Assembly (NCBI GenBank): GCA_005776735.1
Contig: SXOM01000675.1
Span: 1-9,036, forward strand
DNA from: Pseudomonadota bacterium
GTDB taxonomy: Bacteria; Myxococcota_A; UBA796; SXON01
Direction: 5' to 3'
DNA length: 9,036 bases
Shown: in pieces, positions 1 through 5,810 of the stretch
How positions within the stretch are numbered: position 1 is the stretch's first letter
Layout of the letters: the number at the start of each line of letters is the position of its first letter
Translations under genes and position numbers: made by a program
Notes under the pieces: generated by a model
What the model saw: only the letters and a program-made list of their open reading frames with translations
Databases searched by the model: none
What the model was told of the DNA's origin: nothing

Positions 1-423
1 ATGGTCCACGCGCTCTTGTTCGGGCTCTGCCTGCCGTTCGTCGTCCGCATGAACGAGGCCCTGTCGCGGGCGCTCGGCTACCTCCCCGGCTCCTGGGCGG
101 TGCACGCCGTGGGCGCGGTCTTCGGGGCGATCTTCCTCCTGCCGTTCACCGGCCGGGCGTGGGTCGCCGCGAGCCCGACGGCGCCGTGGTGGTCGTGGCT
201 CGGCGGCGTGATCGGGTGTGGGATGGTGGTGCTCGCCGCGCGGGGCGTGACCGCGCTCGGTGTCGCTTCGTTCACCGCGCTCACGGTCGCCATCCAGCTC
301 GTCGTGAGCGCGGCGATCGACCACTTCGGCTGGGTGGGGGCCGACCTGCACCCGATGAGCGCCACGCGCGCCCTCGGCATCCTGCTCCTGGCGGGCGGCG
401 CGACGCTCGTGGTGCGCGGTTGA
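1..423 (+). CDS. YdcZ-family (DMT superfamily) inner-membrane protein
   Basis: This is a 140-residue, very hydrophobic protein with about five predicted membrane segments (roughly residues 2-18, 30-48, 65-80, 84-107 and 122-138). The pattern of an N-terminal helix followed by NEALSRALG, a central PWWSWLGGVIG, and a C-terminal FTALTVAIQL plus AIDHFGWVG fits the small YdcZ/DUF606 branch of the drug/metabolite transporter superfamily, whose members are about 140-150 residues. Substrates are mostly unknown in this family; some members act in pairs. The ATG is the first base of the window, so a start a few codons upstream cannot be excluded, although the length and the position of the NxxLxxxLG motif fit a complete protein. 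The TGA at 421-423 overlaps the TTG start of the sugar dehydrogenase, implying co-transcription and translational coupling. Confidence 0.82.
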   Translation: MVHALLFGLCLPFVVRMNEALSRALGYLPGSWAVHAVGAVFGAIFLLPFTGRAWVAASPTAPWWSWLGGVIGCGMVVLAARGVTALGVASFTALTVAIQLVVSAAIDHFGWVGADLHPMSATRALGILLLAGGATLVVRG

Positions 424-1505
424 TCGCGGTCCTCTTCGGCTGGGCGTGTTCGGGCGCGGCCGAGGGGGGCGACGCGGCCCTGCCGTTCCGGCTCGAGAGC
501 ATCGGGGCGGTGGAGCAGCCGACGGCCATCGCCATGCCGCCGGCGGGGCCCGAAGCGTGGTGGGTGGCCTCCCAGCCGGGAAAGGTCTGGGTGGTGGAGG
601 GCGCCGCGGCGCCGCGGCTCGCGCTCGACATCGTGTCCCGCGTGCGGAGCGGCGGGGAGACGGGCCTCCTCGGCCTGGCGTTTTCACCGGGGTGGCCGAC
701 CGACCCGCGCGTCTTCGTCAACTACACCTTCAAGGACGCGTCGGGGTTGCACACCCGCATCGCGCGCTTCCGCTCCGCCGACGGGGGCAGCACCCTGGAC
801 CCCGCATCCGAGTTGGCCATCCTGGAGTTCGAGCAGCCGTGGGCGAACCACAACTCCGGGCCCCTCCAGTTCGGACCGGACGGCATGCTCTACGTTGCGG
901 TCGGCGACGGCGGGTCGGGGGGCGACCCGCGCGGCACGGGGCAGGATCGCAGCGACCTGCTCGGCAGCATCCTGCGCCTGGACGTACGCACCGAGCCCTA
1001 CACCGTGCCGCCCGACAACCCGTTCGTGGCCGAGGCGGGGGTCCGCCCCGAGATCTGGGCCTATGGTCTGCGGAATCCATGGGGAATGCACTTCGACGGC
1101 GACACGTTGTGGTGGGCCGACGTCGGGCAGAACCGCTGGGAGGAGATCGACCGCGGCGTCGCCGGCGGCAACTACGGGTGGAACCACAAGGAGGGCAGTC
1201 GTTGTTACGAGCGCGACACCTGCCCCGGAGCGTTCGTCGAGCCGGTCGCCACCTACGGGCACGACGTGGGCGCCTCCATCACCGGCGGCATGGTGGTGCA
1301 CGATCCCACGTTGTCGGTCCTTTTGGGCAAGTATTTGTGCGCAGACTTTGCCACGGGTACGTTTTTCGCGGTGCCCGCCCGGGGTGGCGCCCTCGAACGG
1401 CTGGGTGCTTCGGAGCTGCACCCCTCCACGTTCGGGCGGAGCCGGGACGGCAGCATCGTCGTGGCCGACTACGGCGGCACGCTGTACCGGCTGCGGGCGC
1501 GGTGA
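420..1505 (+). CDS. PQQ-dependent sugar dehydrogenase (GSDH family), exported, possible lipoprotein
   Basis: This 361-residue six-bladed beta-propeller protein belongs to the soluble glucose/sorbosone dehydrogenase family (bacterial Asd/YliI-like and sGDH-like). Family members oxidise aldose sugars in the periplasm with PQQ and Ca2+. Visible landmarks are GLLGLAFSPGW (82-92), the catalytic-type His in WANHNSGPLQFGPDG (His144), the Ca/PQQ loop GDGGSGGDP (162-170), GLRNPWGMHFD with Arg218 (216-226), ADVGQNRWEEID (233-244), GGNYGWNHKEG (249-259) and YGHDVGASITGG (279-290). The TTG at 420 is the only start in frame near the N-terminus; no ATG or GTG lies between it and the preceding gene's coding region. 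It gives a short hydrophobic leader ending at Cys10 (LFGWAC), a poor lipobox with no basic n-region, so the true export signal is uncertain. The gene overlaps the YdcZ stop codon. Its actual sugar substrate cannot be told from sequence. Confidence 0.9.
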   Translation: MIAVLFGWACSGAAEGGDAALPFRLESIGAVEQPTAIAMPPAGPEAWWVASQPGKVWVVEGAAAPRLALDIVSRVRSGGETGLLGLAFSPGWPTDPRVFVNYTFKDASGLHTRIARFRSADGGSTLDPASELAILEFEQPWANHNSGPLQFGPDGMLYVAVGDGGSGGDPRGTGQDRSDLLGSILRLDVRTEPYTVPPDNPFVAEAGVRPEIWAYGLRNPWGMHFDGDTLWWADVGQNRWEEIDRGVAGGNYGWNHKEGSRCYERDTCPGAFVEPVATYGHDVGASITGGMVVHDPTLSVLLGKYLCADFATGTFFAVPARGGALERLGASELHPSTFGRSRDGSIVVADYGGTLYRLRAR

Positions 1506-1527
1506 GCGGGGGCCGGGCACGACGCGG

Positions 1528-1554
1528 CGACCCGGGGCGCGGGTCGGCGTCTTT
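1528..1554 (+). terminator. Candidate intrinsic terminator after the sugar dehydrogenase
   Basis: A 6-bp all-paired stem (CGACCC 1528-1533 with GGGTCG 1541-1546) around a 7-base loop begins 22 bases after the dehydrogenase stop codon and is followed by GCGTCTTT. The U-run is only three long and displaced from the stem, so termination efficiency is doubtful. A second small hairpin (CGCCT 1569-1573 with AGGCG 1578-1582) follows. Confidence 0.35.
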
Positions 1555-1625
1555 CGGTGGGAGCAATCCGCCTGACGAGGCGTTGGAGAGACGAGGTCAC
1601 CCCCGGGTCCTGCCGGGCCGGGTGA

Positions 1626-1689
1626 AATTGGCGCTCGCTCCCCCGCCAGTTCGCCGCAAGCGGCGAACCGGCGCTCCGCTCGGCCAATT
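1626..1689. repeat. Large imperfect inverted repeat (hairpin) between convergent genes
   Basis: The outer arms AATTGGC (1626-1632) and GCCAATT (1683-1689) match perfectly. Nested inside is a strong stem: GCC (1645-1647), one A/C mismatch, then GTTCGCCGC (1649-1657) pairing with GCGGCGAAC (1660-1668) across AA, closing with GGC (1670-1672). The parts between outer and inner arms pair only partly. There is no T-run on either side, so it is not a canonical intrinsic terminator. It could still end or stabilise transcripts arriving from either side, or belong to a REP/MITE-like repeat. It lies just left of the tandem array. Confidence 0.7.
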
Positions 1690-1796
1690 CCCCCCGACCC
1701 GTCACCCGCCGCGTCACCGAACCGGCCACCGACGGCGGCGTTTGGCACAACGGGGACGCCGAACCGCGAGGGTCTTGCTGCACCGGCCCCAGGTCG

Positions 1797-1905
1797 GTGA
1801 GCGTGGCGATGTTGAACTTCGAACGGTATGTTGGTGAGCGTGGCGACGTCGAACTTCGCGCCCGGCCTGGTGCGCGTGGCGTCGGTGAAGCGCCGCGTCA
1901 CCGAA
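1797..1905. repeat. 36-bp sub-repeats, first cluster (37+36+36 bp)
   Basis: Three consecutive units start at 1797, 1834 and 1870. They share GTGnGCGTGGCG at their left end, and the first two share AACTTCG in the middle; the third degenerates into the start of the next core. The first unit carries one extra base (37 bp), which explains the 184-bp against 183-bp offset of the larger repeat. Confidence 0.8.
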
Positions 1906-1980
1906 CCGGCCACCGACGGCGGCGTTTGGCACAACGGGGCCGCCGAACCGCGAGGGTCTTGCTGCACCGGCCCCAGGTCG

Positions 1981-2088
1981 GTGAGCGTGGCGATGTCGAA
2001 CTTCGAACGGGGTTGGGAGAGCGTGGCGGCGGTGAACTTCGAGCCGGGCTGGGTGCGCGTGGCGTCGGTGATGCGGCGCGTCACCGCA
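1981..2088. repeat. 36-bp sub-repeats, second cluster (3 x 36 bp)
   Basis: Units at 1981-2016, 2017-2052 and 2053-2088 are exactly 36 bp each, with the pattern GnGnGCGTGGCG at the left end and, in the first two, AACTTCGA followed by GGnTGG at the right. Read on the minus strand the pattern is a 12-residue periodicity ending in SKF (for example ATLSQPRSKF), but the 1-bp insertion in the first cluster breaks that frame. Confidence 0.8.
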
Positions 2089-2164
2089 CCGGCCACCGAC
2101 GGCGGCGTTCGGCACAACGGGGACGCCGAACCGCGAGAGTCTTGCTGCACCGGCCCCAGGTCGG

Positions 2165-2740
2165 TCAGAGCACCTTCGCCATGAACAAGCGACGGTCGGT
2201 CCGGAACGAGCCGTCGTTGCGGCGGCTCGCCACCTCCATGTACACGCCGGTGTCCTCGAATCCCATCCGCTTGTACATGTCGTAGGCGGCGTTCTTCGTC
2301 GCGCTCGTACGAAGGAGCACGTGCGTGAACCGCGTCTTGTCGATCAGTTCGAGTCGGCGCTCGATGAGCTGGCGCGCGAGGCCCGCGTGGCGCCACGCTT
2401 CCATGATGCCGAGCTCGGCGAAGTAGAAGGTGTGGTCGATCGGCAACAGCCCCCGGATGTCGCGCACGACGTCGGGTTTGCTCGACACCGGGTACGCCAT
2501 CGCAAAGCCCGCGACCACGCCTGAATCGCGCACGGCGAGCAGCGTGATCTGGTCCGGGATGCGCAGCGTGCGCGGGAGCACGGCCCCCGCCTCCTCGGAG
2601 GAGAAGCGCTCGTTGTACGGCGGCTCGCTCCAGATTTCCTGGTAGGCGCCCGCGAACGCCGCACGCCACGCTTCGCCGTCGGCGGGGGAGGCGAGGCGCA
2701 GGATGGTCAGGCCATCGGCCCGGGCGGCGACCGTCTGCAT
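2165..2740 (-). CDS. GNAT-family N-acetyltransferase
   Basis: This is a 191-residue protein of the GCN5-related acetyltransferase fold, which transfers acetyl from acetyl-CoA to an amine; the acceptor is unknown. Motif A is visible as FAELGIMEAWRHAGLARQLI (108-125), in which R117-HAGLA is the pyrophosphate-binding R/QxxGxG/A loop. Motif B follows as NAAYDMYKRMGF (150-161), with the usual Tyr156 near the sulphur of CoA. Residues 64-84 give the preceding strands (QITLLAVRDSGVVAGFA). The start is ATG at 2738-2740, 12 bp after the stop of the membrane-protein gene on the same strand, so the two probably form an operon. No clear Shine-Dalgarno sequence is seen. The TGA coincides with the boundary of the downstream repeat array, so the mRNA 3' end probably runs into the repeats. 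Confidence 0.9.
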   Translation of the reverse strand: MQTVAARADGLTILRLASPADGEAWRAAFAGAYQEIWSEPPYNERFSSEEAGAVLPRTLRIPDQITLLAVRDSGVVAGFAMAYPVSSKPDVVRDIRGLLPIDHTFYFAELGIMEAWRHAGLARQLIERRLELIDKTRFTHVLLRTSATKNAAYDMYKRMGFEDTGVYMEVASRRNDGSFRTDRRLFMAKVL

Positions 2741-2752
2741 GGCCGCATCGTA

Positions 2753-3454
2753 TCAAGGTAGCGGGGCGTCGGCGCCGCGCGGGAACAACTGCCGGAAGGT
2801 GAAGGCCTCGGCCACGGCGAAGAACGGCCACGCCACCAGCAGGCCGACCAGGGGCACGCTGCCGAGGGTCATCATCACCAGCATCATCAGGCCGTAGCTG
2901 ATGAGGTGGTCGGCGGGGGCCTCCCAGAACGCAGTCCAGGCGGCGGCGAGGGCGTCCGCCAGGCCGAGCTGGCGCTCGACCGCCAACAACCACGCGAACC
3001 GGAACGGGACCGACGTGACGAAGATGCCGACGTAGCACAGGCACAAGCCGACCAGCCCGAGTCCGCACTGCACCAGGGACAGCGCGCACAACAGGCCCAC
3101 GCTTCCCAGGAGCGCGCCGCGGAGCGTGCCAAGCGCGACGTCGCCGCGCCCGTCGACCTCGTCGAGGGTGGCCTTCTGGTAGGCCATGAACGCCGCGCTG
3201 GTGAGCCACATCAGCGCAGCGAAGCCGAGCACGAAGAAGGCGCCGCCCACGACGATCCCCAGCAAACCCGCAGGGCCGAAGACCATCGTCGCCAGCGAAC
3301 CGAGCCACACCGCGGCGCTGCCCCCGAGGCCGAGCCCCATGCCGCACGCCTGCAGGACCACCGTGGCCACCAGGCCGAAGGCGATGTGGCCGGACGGGTG
3401 GGCCTGCAGGTGACGGAGCGTGTCCTGGAGGACGCGGGACAGGTCGAGGCGCAC
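2753..3454 (-). CDS. Polytopic membrane protein of unknown function
   Basis: This is a 233-residue integral membrane protein. Hydrophobic segments lie at roughly 23-40, 46-60, 61-93 (long, possibly two helices), 113-150 (two helices) and 184-217 (one or two). After the fourth segment comes a cytosolic-looking amphipathic stretch, AVERQLGLADALAAAW (158-173). Such LxxAL..AW stretches occur in several uncharacterised membrane families (DUF975/DUF4013-like), but I cannot assign it to one with confidence. The start is GTG at 3452-3454; an in-frame TAG four codons upstream limits the choice to this GTG or the CTG next to it. It is divergent from the oxidoreductase gene and 12 bp upstream of the acetyltransferase. 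No function is inferred. Confidence 0.8.
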   Translation of the reverse strand: MRLDLSRVLQDTLRHLQAHPSGHIAFGLVATVVLQACGMGLGLGGSAAVWLGSLATMVFGPAGLLGIVVGGAFFVLGFAALMWLTSAAFMAYQKATLDEVDGRGDVALGTLRGALLGSVGLLCALSLVQCGLGLVGLCLCYVGIFVTSVPFRFAWLLAVERQLGLADALAAAWTAFWEAPADHLISYGLMMLVMMTLGSVPLVGLLVAWPFFAVAEAFTFRQLFPRGADAPLP

Positions 3455-3475
3455 CAGGGGTGGCTAACCCGATAG

Positions 3476-3488
3476 GAGGGCGTCCCTC
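3476..3488. promoter_or_regulatory. Small palindrome in the divergent promoter region
   Basis: GAGGG-CGT-CCCTC is a perfect 5-bp inverted repeat centred in the 45-bp gap (3455-3499) between the divergently transcribed membrane protein and oxidoreductase. The gap is too short for two independent promoters without overlap, so a shared operator is possible. A match this short in GC-rich DNA may be chance. Confidence 0.25.
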
Positions 3489-3490
3489 GT

Positions 3491-3494
3491 GGAG
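3491..3494 (+). promoter_or_regulatory. Ribosome binding site of the oxidoreductase
   Basis: GGAG lies 5 bases before the ATG at 3500, a normal Shine-Dalgarno spacing. It supports this start, which also places the Rossmann glycine motif at residue 6 as usual in the family. Confidence 0.6.
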
Positions 3495-3499
3495 TCGAC

Positions 3500-4315
3500 A
3501 TGATCGCCGTCCTCGGCACCGGCCTGCTCGGCAGTGGGTTCGTGGAAGCACTTTTGGACAAGGGACACGCCGTTGGCGTGTGGAATCGTACGCGTTCCCG
3601 GCTCGCGCCGCTGCTCGCGCGGGGCGCAGTGGCGCTCGACCACCCCCGCGACGCGGGCTCGGCGGAGCGCATCCACCTGGTCCTCCGCGCGGACGACGCG
3701 GTCGATGCCACGCTCGCCGCGCTCGGTCCCACCGATGCGCCGGTGGTCGACCACTCCACCAACCTGCCCCACCGCGTGGCGGAGCGGTACGCCCGGATGC
3801 GCGCCGCCGGCGTCCGGTACACCCACGCCCCCGTCTTCATGGGGCCGGGCAACGCGCGCAGCGCCACCGGGCTGATGCTGGTCTGCGGCGAGGATGGCGA
3901 GGCGCTCGAGCCGGTGCTCGCCACGATGACGGGGAAGGTCTGGAACCTCGGTCCCCGGCCGGACCACGCCGCCGTGTACAAGCTCCTCGGCAACGGCGCG
4001 CTCTTGTCGCTCACCGGCGTCATGGGCGACCTGTTGAAGGTCGGCGCCGGCCAGGGCCTCCCACCGGACGAGGTGATCGCGTTCTTCGAGCGGTTCAAAC
4101 CGCAGGGGTGGACGCCGATGATCGCCCCGCGCATCCTGGCGTCGGCAACCCATCCTCCGAGCTTCGAGCTCGCGATGGCGCTCAAGGACGTGGAGCTGGC
4201 GATCCAGAGCGCGGGCGACGTGCCGCTGGCGGTCTTGCCAGGGGTGCGGGACGCGATGCAGGACGCGGTCGACTCGGGGTCGGGCGACCGGGACTTCGCG
4301 ATCTACGCCCGGTAG
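3500..4315 (+). CDS. NAD(P)-dependent oxidoreductase, 3-hydroxyisobutyrate dehydrogenase / beta-hydroxyacid dehydrogenase family
   Basis: This 271-residue protein has the two-domain layout of the HIBADH/6-phosphogluconate-dehydrogenase-like family. The N-terminal Rossmann domain shows GTGLLGSG (6-13) and, at the end of beta-2, VWNRT (27-31). The basic residue after Asn is commonly associated with NADPH preference, so NADP use is likely but inferred. The substrate-binding signature is DHSTNLP (84-90) through APVFMGPGNARSATG (110-124), in which the usual SGG is replaced by FMG. The catalytic Lys is K161 in YKLLGNG, with Asn165 as partner. The C-terminal helical domain contains FELAMALKDVELAI (222-235). 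The family reduces or oxidises short beta-hydroxyacids or semialdehydes, and also imines; the substrate cannot be told here. It appears monocistronic, with a convergent neighbour 19 bp away. Confidence 0.9.
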   Translation: MIAVLGTGLLGSGFVEALLDKGHAVGVWNRTRSRLAPLLARGAVALDHPRDAGSAERIHLVLRADDAVDATLAALGPTDAPVVDHSTNLPHRVAERYARMRAAGVRYTHAPVFMGPGNARSATGLMLVCGEDGEALEPVLATMTGKVWNLGPRPDHAAVYKLLGNGALLSLTGVMGDLLKVGAGQGLPPDEVIAFFERFKPQGWTPMIAPRILASATHPPSFELAMALKDVELAIQSAGDVPLAVLPGVRDAMQDAVDSGSGDRDFAIYAR

Positions 4316-4333
4316 CCCGCGGCCGCCGCGGGC
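4315..4333. terminator. Bidirectional GC hairpin between convergent stop codons
   Basis: GCCCGCGG (4315-4322), a CCG loop and CCGCGGGC (4326-4333) form a perfect 8-bp all-GC stem. It begins on the last base of the oxidoreductase stop codon and ends one base before the stop codon of the convergent gene (4335-4337). There is no T-run on either side, so intrinsic termination is unproven, but the position suggests a shared 3'-end structure. Confidence 0.5.
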
Positions 4334-4334
4334 C

Positions 4335-5810
4335 CTAACCCCCGACTTCCCACTGCCGGGCCTTGCCCACGTACTCCAAGAGGCGTTGGCTGCCGTACCC
4401 GGCGCGCGGCTCGCCCGCGGCGGGGAGACCCGCCTCGTCGCGGAGACCGCCCCAGGCGAACCCGAGCGCGAAGGTGTCGGGGCGCGCGTCGGTGATGTCG
4501 GAGAGGACCGCCGCCGCGCTCGCTTCGCAGTCGCCCTCCTGCACGTAGAACCCGACCTCGAGCTGGTGCCGCTGCCGGTAGCGCTCCAGGTCTTCGAGCA
4601 CACCGAGGCGCGCGCTGTAGACGTGCTCACCCTCGCCTCGGGTGACACAGTCGAGCAGGCTTGCGCCGTTGAACATCACGCTCTGGCCGGCGCGCACCAG
4701 GCCCGCATCGCACGCCGCCTGAAGGTCGCCGGCGTAGTGGAAGAACAGGACCTCGCGTGGCCCCGGGAGCTCGCGCCCGCCCACCGATTGCGCGGTGAGG
4801 CCCACTCCGTCGAGCTCCTCGTGCAGGAACGAGCCGACCGCGGCCACGTGCACCCCTCGCCGGTTCAGCTCGCGGACCAGGTCGGCGAGGAATGCCGGCG
4901 TGCTCCGGAGGGACTTGATGTCGACGACGATCGACAACCACGGTCGGCCCGTGATGCGTCGGTGCAGCTCGACGACCCGGGGCATCGACCACGGGGTCGC
5001 GAAGGTGTGCACCATGCACGCCTCCTCCGACGGCGACCGCGCCTCGGCGGCCATCTCCGCAACCGCCCGATCGAGGTCCGGAACGGTGGCCAGGTACAGG
5101 GCCCGCCCGAAGAGGTCCACCCAGGCGTCCATCTCCACCCCGCCGAAGGCGGTCTTCGGGGTGCGGCGCACGTCGTCGTATTGGCACACCCCGAGGGACT
5201 CCTGCACAGTGTCGGATGCCCCGGCGTGGGCGACCAGCGCCGTGTCCAGCGCCCGCTTCATCACCGCGGCGAGCGCGTCCGGGTCGGTGCGCGCGGCCGA
5301 CCAATCGTCCAACAGGCGGTGGTCCACGAAGACGTCCCACTCCATGCCGGCGAGGTGGTTGGGGGCCTCGTCGGTGCGGGTGGTGAGGGTGGCGCGGAGC
5401 GTACCGAACGCGGCGAGGACGGGGTTGTTCTCGAGCATCGGGATCATGCGGCCGGGGTCGGGATCGGCGGCGAGACACGCCTTCACCGCCTCGAAGACGT
5501 CCGGCATCAAGAAGCCGAGGATGCGTCGCCAGGTGCGGTCGGCCAGGAGGGCAGGGCCCGCGCCCATGAACGCGCCGTGCCCGTAGAACTGGGTGCGGAC
5601 GGGTGTGAACGCGGTGCGTAGGGGTTGGAAGGGCAGGCCGTCGATGCCCTCCCAGAAGCTCACCCCGAGCTGGAGCGCTTCGGCCTGCAACAGCCGCGCT
5701 TCGGCCCGGAGCTGCTTCTGCTGGGTGCGGAACCGGTCGCGCACCGCGCCCCAGAGGTTCTCCACCGCCTCCCACATGCGGCCGAGCCAGCGGGCAAAGG
5801 GAGACGCCAC
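4335..5810 (-). CDS. Uncharacterised protein coupled to the megasynthase
   Basis: I do not recognise a family for this 491-residue protein. Residues 1-50 look like long amphipathic helix, rich in Trp, Arg and Gln (for example RFRTQQKQLRAEARLLQAEA, 26-45), possibly a membrane-surface or docking segment. Residues 60-290 are mixed alpha/beta with conserved-looking aromatic and Asp clusters (MEWDVFVDHRLLDDW, 156-170). Residues 290-456 alternate strands and helices (WLSIVVDIKSL 291-301, VHVAAVGSF 320-328, EVLFFHYAGDL 353-363, SVMFNGASLLD 377-387, LEVGFYVQEGD 417-427, FALGFAWGGL 447-456), which suggests a TIM-barrel-like or other alpha/beta domain. No signal peptide or membrane helix is seen. The GTG start (5808-5810) directly follows the megasynthase TAG with no gap and no Shine-Dalgarno sequence, so translation by reinitiation is expected. 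A role in making, releasing or modifying the synthase product is inferred only from position. Confidence 0.8.
   Translation of the reverse strand: MASPFARWLGRMWEAVENLWGAVRDRFRTQQKQLRAEARLLQAEALQLGVSFWEGIDGLPFQPLRTAFTPVRTQFYGHGAFMGAGPALLADRTWRRILGFLMPDVFEAVKACLAADPDPGRMIPMLENNPVLAAFGTLRATLTTRTDEAPNHLAGMEWDVFVDHRLLDDWSAARTDPDALAAVMKRALDTALVAHAGASDTVQESLGVCQYDDVRRTPKTAFGGVEMDAWVDLFGRALYLATVPDLDRAVAEMAAEARSPSEEACMVHTFATPWSMPRVVELHRRITGRPWLSIVVDIKSLRSTPAFLADLVRELNRRGVHVAAVGSFLHEELDGVGLTAQSVGGRELPGPREVLFFHYAGDLQAACDAGLVRAGQSVMFNGASLLDCVTRGEGEHVYSARLGVLEDLERYRQRHQLEVGFYVQEGDCEASAAAVLSDITDARPDTFALGFAWGGLRDEAGLPAAGEPRAGYGSQRLLEYVGKARQWEVGG

Larger units (their letters stand above)
1707..2165. repeat. 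Tandem array of a 183-184-bp unit, 2.5 copies
   Basis: Three copies of a core begin at 1707, 1891 and 2074 (offsets 184 and 183). Cores 1 and 2 are 120 bp (1707-1826, 1891-2010) and differ at only two positions. Core 3 is cut to 92 bp and stops at the GNAT stop codon, with four differences from core 1. Between cores lie spacers of about 64 bp that are recognisably related but more diverged and built of 36-bp sub-repeats. The one-base length difference between the two full units would break any reading frame running through both, so I treat the array as non-coding. This array and the hairpin to its left fill the gap between the sugar dehydrogenase and GNAT genes. Confidence 0.9.

Noticed and set aside
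1707..2165. CRISPR array
   Set aside because: The repeats are 120 bp with related 64-bp spacers, there are only 2.5 copies, and no cas genes are nearby; CRISPR spacers are unrelated to one another.
1707..2165. Diversity-generating retroelement (template/variable repeat pair)
   Set aside because: There is no reverse transcriptase in the window, and the few differences between copies are not concentrated at adenines.
1707..2165. Insertion sequence or integron attC sites
   Set aside because: There is no transposase or integrase, no target duplication, and no attC-type R/L box arrangement that I could find.
1797..2285. Plus-strand open frames through the repeat array, with repeats such as NFExxG and RVASV
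   Set aside because: The unit lengths of 184 and 183 bp shift the frame between copies, there is no ribosome binding site, and the frames run antisense into GNAT. A decayed coding repeat remains possible and is listed as a finding.
684..3551. A 955-codon open frame on the minus strand across the sugar dehydrogenase, repeat array, GNAT and membrane-protein genes
   Set aside because: It runs antisense to one well-supported gene and out of frame with two others, is Arg/Pro/Gly-rich, has no domain, and is typical of stop-poor GC-rich DNA.
4386..5621. Long plus-strand open frames opposite the 491-residue gene and the megasynthase
   Set aside because: They are antisense shadows with His/Arg/Gly-biased composition and no recognisable motif. 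The minus-strand frame has balanced composition and coupling to a real gene.
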